Source: Promethearchaeota archaeon (GTDB lineage: Archaea > Asgardarchaeota > Lokiarchaeia > Sigynarchaeales > SOKP01). Taken from it: a stretch of DNA of 27,682 nt. The notes under the pieces are model-generated. The model was not told the DNA's origin, searched no databases, and worked only from the letters and a program-made list of their open reading frames with translations. This document shows, one piece after another, positions 24,133 through 27,682 of this stretch (positions within the stretch are counted from its first letter, which is position 1; each line of letters begins with the position of its first letter). Position numbers and translations under genes: made by a program. The stretch covers positions 1-27,682 of the forward strand of contig JAEOTW010000062.1 of assembly GCA_016839655.1 (NCBI GenBank), given 5' to 3'.

Positions 24133-24406
24133 GAAGGCTTATGCAATTATAGAACCAGGAATTTCAAATCCTATAATATTCAATCTGGATATTTGCAATG
24201 GATGTAATAGATGTATGGAAGTATGCCAAGTAGATTTGTTTATACCAAATCAAGAGAAAGGAAAACCTCCGATTGTATTATATCCTGGAGAATGCTGGTA
24301 TTGCGGTTGTTGTGTAGGGGAATGCCCTAATCCTGGCGCTATCAAGCTTAATCCAATATTAATGAATCGAGTTCACTGGAAACCTAAAACCAGCTTTAAA
24401 ATATAG
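24125..24406 (+). CDS. 2x[4Fe-4S] ferredoxin subunit of the flavoprotein
   Basis: A 93-residue protein with two clusters: C24-x2-C27-x2-C30-x3-C34 and C57-x2-C60-x2-C63-x3-C67-P. The second site carries an additional Cys (C62). It lacks the long C-terminal tail of classic AprB (about 150 residues), which in AprB wraps around the alpha subunit. The ATG lies inside the last codons of the flavoprotein gene with a GAGGTGA sequence upstream, so translation is coupled. It will deliver electrons between the flavoprotein and a donor or acceptor such as another ferredoxin or a membrane complex. Confidence 0.85.
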   Translation: MNEKAYAIIEPGISNPIIFNLDICNGCNRCMEVCQVDLFIPNQEKGKPPIVLYPGECWYCGCCVGECPNPGAIKLNPILMNRVHWKPKTSFKI

Positions 24407-24438
24407 ATCAAAATCCTTTTACAAAATGAAAGTATTCA

Positions 24439-25188
24439 ATGAGATTTCAAAAACAAATAGCAGTATTATCAGACATTCATGGAAATAGTCTAGCTTTAAA
24501 AGCAGTTCTTGAAGATATAAACAAAAGAAAAATTCACTCTATATTCAACCTTGGAGACAGTCTCTATGGCCCTTTAGATCCTATAGGAACTGCTGACATT
24601 CTTATTGAACTTAATATCCCTAGCATCTGTGGTAATGAAGATCGGATTCTGTTAGTTCACTCAGATGAAGATTTTGAAAATAATCCTTCTCTCTCTTATG
24701 TTTTAGAATTGATTGATTCAAAAATTCTGAAGTGGATAAAGAAGCTACAAGAAATAATTGAATACGACGAGATGGTCCTCTTTCATGGTACACCAGAAAA
24801 TGTTTCAGAATATTTAATTGAAAAAGTAACTGAAAATGGAGTTAAAATTAAGAGTAATTTAGAGTTAGAAAAACAGGTTTCAGGATTTAATCAAGAAATA
24901 ATACTGTGTGGACATAGTCATGTCCCTAGATCCATCTATTTACAAAATGGTAAACTCATAATTAATCCAGGAAGTGTTGGGTTGCCTGCTTATACTGATT
25001 TTCATCCGTATCCTCATAATATGGAGGCCGGTACCCCCTACGCTCGATACAGTATAATAAGTAAAATTGAGAAACAATGGTGGATTGAAGATATTTCAGT
25101 TCCTTATGATTGGGGTAAGGCTGCCTCAATAGCAAAAGAAAATGGAAGACCAGATTGGGCAAAATGGTTGACACATGGGCGTACTTAG
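24439..25188 (+). CDS. Calcineurin-like metallophosphoesterase (YfcE/MJ0936-like)
   Basis: A 249-residue protein with all five blocks of the family: SDIHGN (11-16), LGD (38-40), GNED (65-68), FHGTP (115-119) and GHSH (158-161), followed by INPGSVGLP. D12, H14, D40, N66, H116, H159 and H161 are the expected metal ligands for two divalent ions. Characterised relatives are phosphodiesterases acting on cyclic nucleotides or generic phosphoesters. The C-terminal 50 residues (SIAKENGRPDWAKW) are typical of archaeal members. It lies 32 bases after the ferredoxin gene and could be on its transcript, but functional linkage is unclear. Confidence 0.9.
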   Translation: MRFQKQIAVLSDIHGNSLALKAVLEDINKRKIHSIFNLGDSLYGPLDPIGTADILIELNIPSICGNEDRILLVHSDEDFENNPSLSYVLELIDSKILKWIKKLQEIIEYDEMVLFHGTPENVSEYLIEKVTENGVKIKSNLELEKQVSGFNQEIILCGHSHVPRSIYLQNGKLIINPGSVGLPAYTDFHPYPHNMEAGTPYARYSIISKIEKQWWIEDISVPYDWGKAASIAKENGRPDWAKWLTHGRT

Positions 25189-25309
25189 TGATTAGGAAAA
25201 CTTCTTTAACTCCTCTTCAGATGAAAAAATCATAAATTTATATTAAGCAATATTATTATGTAAAAATTGTTATCATTTTAAACCAATAATTATAAAAACC
25301 ATTGTTATC

Positions 25310-27184
25310 ATGAATTTTGAGAATATTAATGAAGAACCGTCAGAAATGGAAAGGTTAGAAAAAGAAAGGATGGAGAAACAAAAAATTGAAAATAAATTAT
25401 TTCCCCATGACTCACTTTTTATGATTCCAAGTTGGAGTAATTTATTAGGTTATCCAACATTAGGAACTTATGTTCATCATCCAGTAATAAAAATAGTCTC
25501 AGATCCAGTTATATTCTTAAGCGGTTATGATTATTCGATTGAGACTTCAAAAGGAACGCTTCATTACCTCTTTGGTTTAGGATATTATTATCAAAAATTT
25601 GAATTAGAATCTGGTAAATATATTACCGACAATAGAATACTAACAGGATTAGTGCTTTCTGATTTTGTTTATGACCACATGGCTGCTTCAGCGAATGTAA
25701 CATTAGAAGATGATCGAGATGTTATCATAGCAGAAAAAGTGATTAAAGTCCCTGTCAATTTGTCATATAAATCAGAGAACCATCAATCTTTCATAAAAGG
25801 TGCGTTAATGAGAAATGTGTTCATTCCTAATAAAGATATATTTTTAGAGATGATGGAAAGAATCCGACAAGATAATTCATATCAAATCGCTAAAGATGGG
25901 CATATGTTACTGAGCACACATTGGGATCACTATAATAAAATTTTGGTTTCTGAAAAGATGAGGCAAAAATCTGATAATTCTTATCTAAATTCAACCGCTG
26001 GAATAGATGGAATCATATTTGCAGTTGAACAACATTTACAGGAGACAATCTCTAATATTAATTTAAGCATAATCGATGGTAATATTGACTATTTGAAAAA
26101 TGTATATTCCAATGTCGAGTTTGACCCAATGTATCTATACTCTCTCTTAAAAAATGCTTCAACAGTGTTAAGCTCAGATATACCACAAGTTTCATCGAGT
26201 AAAAGAGAATTAACCAACTCTAAGACATCAAAACATTCGATTTTTACCTCCGCAGAAGAACGTTTGTTTGCCTATATAAGTTGGCCTTCCCAATTTCAAA
26301 GAAAAGCAAAAAAAGAACCCCAAGTCCTATCTAAAGAGGAAGAATACCCTGCTTACCTTCTTGAAAAGGATACTCCACAACCTAGTATTAGCCCTATAAA
26401 ACCCCCAGAATATAAACAAGAAAATTTTGAGCTTGAAACATTAAAATCAAAACGGGTGGAGTCTAAAGCGTTACCAAATCCTCCTAAACCTGATGTTAAA
26501 CAAATTTTAGTATATCTTAGACAAGTTATTAATGAAGATTATGAAATGAGAGCTATAGGACAAGCATTTGAAATCGGTAGGGAAAGTATGAGACAAATAG
26601 GTGTTAGCGCAACTACAACTGAACAGAAAAAAATATGGGAAATGAGTAAATACGCTAATATATACTCAAAAAAGGAACCTAACCTTGGGTTACCGTTAAG
26701 AGAAAAAGAAGAATTACTCCTTATGGTAGGAAAATGGATTTTTGACATTGAAGAAGAAGAGAGAAAGGAAAAAGAAAGATTAGAAGCGGTTCGCTTGGAA
26801 AAAGAAAGAATGGAAAGAATGGAAAGAGAGAGAAAAATAAGAGAAAAACAAGAAAAGGAAAGACAAGAAAGAGAACGTCTATTAAGAATTCGAAAAGAAG
26901 AGGAGAGGAAAAGACAAGAGCAATTAGAAAAAGCAAGTTTACAAAAAATAGAAAAAGAAAAGCAAGAACAAATCAGATTAGAAAAAGAACGTATAGAGAA
27001 GGAGAGGAAAGAGCTAGAAGCTATTGAAAAAGAAAAATTGGAAGTTGAAAGGCTGAAACAAGAAAGAAAACAAAAAGAAAAAGAAGCAAAACTAGAAGTA
27101 AAAAAGCGAAAAAAGCTAGAAAAGCAAAAGAAAAAGTTAGAAAAAAAGAAACAGAAAGAACAACAAAGACTAGAAAATCTGTAA
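25310..27184 (+). CDS. Uncharacterised 624-residue protein ending in a ~144-residue charged single-helix/coiled-coil
   Basis: I do not recognise the N-terminal domain (about 30-290), which is globular with Tyr- and His-rich patches (GLGYYYQKF, STHWDHYNK). Residues about 290-395 are a Pro/Ser/Lys-rich linker. Residues about 396-475 form a small helical domain (VKQILVYLRQVINEDYEMRAIGQAFEIG). From about 481 to the end the chain is nearly all Glu, Lys, Arg and Gln with scattered Leu and Ile, and has no Gly or Pro. This fits a stable single alpha-helix or coiled coil over 20 nm long if fully extended (0.15 nm per residue). Residues 11-28 carry the same composition. No signal peptide or membrane helix is seen. 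A cytoskeletal spacer, tether or scaffold role is a reasonable inference. The start ATG lacks a Shine-Dalgarno sequence. Confidence 0.7.
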   Translation: MNFENINEEPSEMERLEKERMEKQKIENKLFPHDSLFMIPSWSNLLGYPTLGTYVHHPVIKIVSDPVIFLSGYDYSIETSKGTLHYLFGLGYYYQKFELESGKYITDNRILTGLVLSDFVYDHMAASANVTLEDDRDVIIAEKVIKVPVNLSYKSENHQSFIKGALMRNVFIPNKDIFLEMMERIRQDNSYQIAKDGHMLLSTHWDHYNKILVSEKMRQKSDNSYLNSTAGIDGIIFAVEQHLQETISNINLSIIDGNIDYLKNVYSNVEFDPMYLYSLLKNASTVLSSDIPQVSSSKRELTNSKTSKHSIFTSAEERLFAYISWPSQFQRKAKKEPQVLSKEEEYPAYLLEKDTPQPSISPIKPPEYKQENFELETLKSKRVESKALPNPPKPDVKQILVYLRQVINEDYEMRAIGQAFEIGRESMRQIGVSATTTEQKKIWEMSKYANIYSKKEPNLGLPLREKEELLLMVGKWIFDIEEEERKEKERLEAVRLEKERMERMERERKIREKQEKERQERERLLRIRKEEERKRQEQLEKASLQKIEKEKQEQIRLEKERIEKERKELEAIEKEKLEVERLKQERKQKEKEAKLEVKKRKKLEKQKKKLEKKKQKEQQRLENL

Positions 27185-27249
27185 TTCTATACATACTCGT
27201 ATGTCATTATTGTGGTAGAGTATTAAAATGAAACAAAAAAAGGATTATT

Positions 27250-27682
27250 ATGTCATTAATTAGCAAATTATATAAAATACAAAAAAAAGACCTTAAGAAC
27301 GCAGTAGATGTACTTAATGATGCATTTGCAGAAGAGTCAATGTGGAAAGAAGTATTCAATGATGAGGAAAAGAACCGCGCTTTAACTGAAGTAATGGTAA
27401 GATTCTGTTTGAAATATGGCAATGTCGTAGCGACATCTAACAATATAGAAGGAATAATGGCACTGGCACCTCATGACAAAGCTATGACAGTTTGGAGAAT
27501 TATAAGAAGCGGTGCTTTTTTACTTTCTATGAAAATGTCAAAAGAAGCAAAGATGATGGAAATCCTTACTAATGCTGTTGAAGAAGGGAAGAAAAGTCTT
27601 AATTTAGGACCACATATACATCTATTGATAATGGGTGTTTCACAAGAATTTCAAGGAAAAGGTTTTGGAGGAAAATTATTAA
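27250..27682 (+). CDS. GNAT-family N-acetyltransferase, 3' end cut by window
   Basis: The first 144 codons are visible. The N terminus (DLKNAVDVLNDAFAEES) is the usual GNAT first strand and helix, and the region IHLLIMGVSQEFQGKGFGGKLL at the cut end is the acetyl-CoA pyrophosphate-binding motif A (Q-x-K-G-x-G-G-K-L). An AAGGA sequence lies five bases before the ATG. The acetyl acceptor is unknown. The gene is not continued in the window, so integrity beyond motif A cannot be judged. Confidence 0.8.
   Translation, partial: MSLISKLYKIQKKDLKNAVDVLNDAFAEESMWKEVFNDEEKNRALTEVMVRFCLKYGNVVATSNNIEGIMALAPHDKAMTVWRIIRSGAFLLSMKMSKEAKMMEILTNAVEEGKKSLNLGPHIHLLIMGVSQEFQGKGFGGKLL

Noticed and set aside
22174..24406. 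Dissimilatory sulfate reduction locus
   Set aside because: The flavoprotein and ferredoxin resemble AprAB in architecture, but the ferredoxin is short and no other sulfur gene is present.
26539..26936. Minus-strand hydrophobic open frames opposite the charged helix
   Set aside because: The complement of Glu/Lys codons reads as Phe/Leu/Ser, which gives false membrane-like frames. The plus frame is continuous over 624 codons.
27207..27443. Minus-strand 78-residue frame at the right end
   Set aside because: It lies antisense to the GNAT acetyltransferase, which has a start, a ribosome binding site and motif A.

Overview
The window looks like chromosomal DNA from an AT-rich archaeon, most likely an Asgard archaeon of the Lokiarchaeia type. 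That placement is an inference from several signs. There are archaeal regulators (TrmB and Lrp/AsnC families) and a GPN-loop GTPase. There are TATA-type promoters and mixed leaderless or Shine-Dalgarno starts. There is a NosD-like surface beta-helix with an N-terminal segment of the kind common in Lokiarchaeia. There are also several proteins with a eukaryotic flavour: a WD40 propeller, an IFT52-like GIFT domain, a double-anchored CD36-like ectodomain, and a long charged single helix. I see no rRNA, tRNA, CRISPR array, insertion sequence or phage module.

Layout. Positions 259-4689 (minus) hold a 1048-residue membrane protein that joins an outside beta-helix to an inside WD40 propeller, preceded by an M24 Xaa-Pro-type peptidase. 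Positions 4883-6742 hold a small unknown gene and a two-gene split phosphotransferase: a phosphohistidine swivel domain plus a PEP-synthase-type ATP-grasp domain, with no PEP-binding domain. Positions 6903-10262 (plus) are a four-gene cassette: an unknown 385-residue protein, a CrtC/AttH-like (DUF7064-like) lipocalin-fold protein, a multi-cluster iron-sulfur protein and a small dicluster ferredoxin. A convergent TrmB-family regulator follows. Positions 11275-14073 hold a six-helix membrane protein and, divergently, a large double-anchored repeat protein.

Positions 14408-14827 encode an Lrp/AsnC regulator. The minus-strand block 14896-19959 holds an IFT52-like GIFT-domain protein, a sugar-phosphate nucleotidylyltransferase with a left-handed beta-helix, a GPN-loop GTPase, an unknown coiled-coil protein and a small nucleoside-deoxyribosyltransferase-like protein. 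The last of these is divergent from an orphan beta-class DNA methyltransferase (19997-20791). Then come a DMT/NIPA-like transporter and, convergent with a 4-bp overlap, a small STAS-like protein. Positions 22174-24406 are an AprA/FrdA-like flavoprotein and its ferredoxin partner, followed by a calcineurin-like phosphoesterase, a protein with a ~144-residue charged helix, and the 5' part of a GNAT acetyltransferase cut by the window end.

How the genes may work together. The two iron-sulfur modules (9078-10262 and 22174-24406) suggest an anaerobe that moves electrons through ferredoxins to uncharacterised oxidoreductions. The 6903-10262 cassette may be a lipid, terpenoid or acyl-CoA related pathway controlled by the TrmB protein; this is inference. 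The beta-helix/WD40 protein could pass information or mechanical contact from the cell surface to a cytoplasmic scaffold. Two genes (the GPN GTPase and the DMT transporter) can only be completed by an ATT start codon, and both show the same AGGTT-N6-ATT arrangement.
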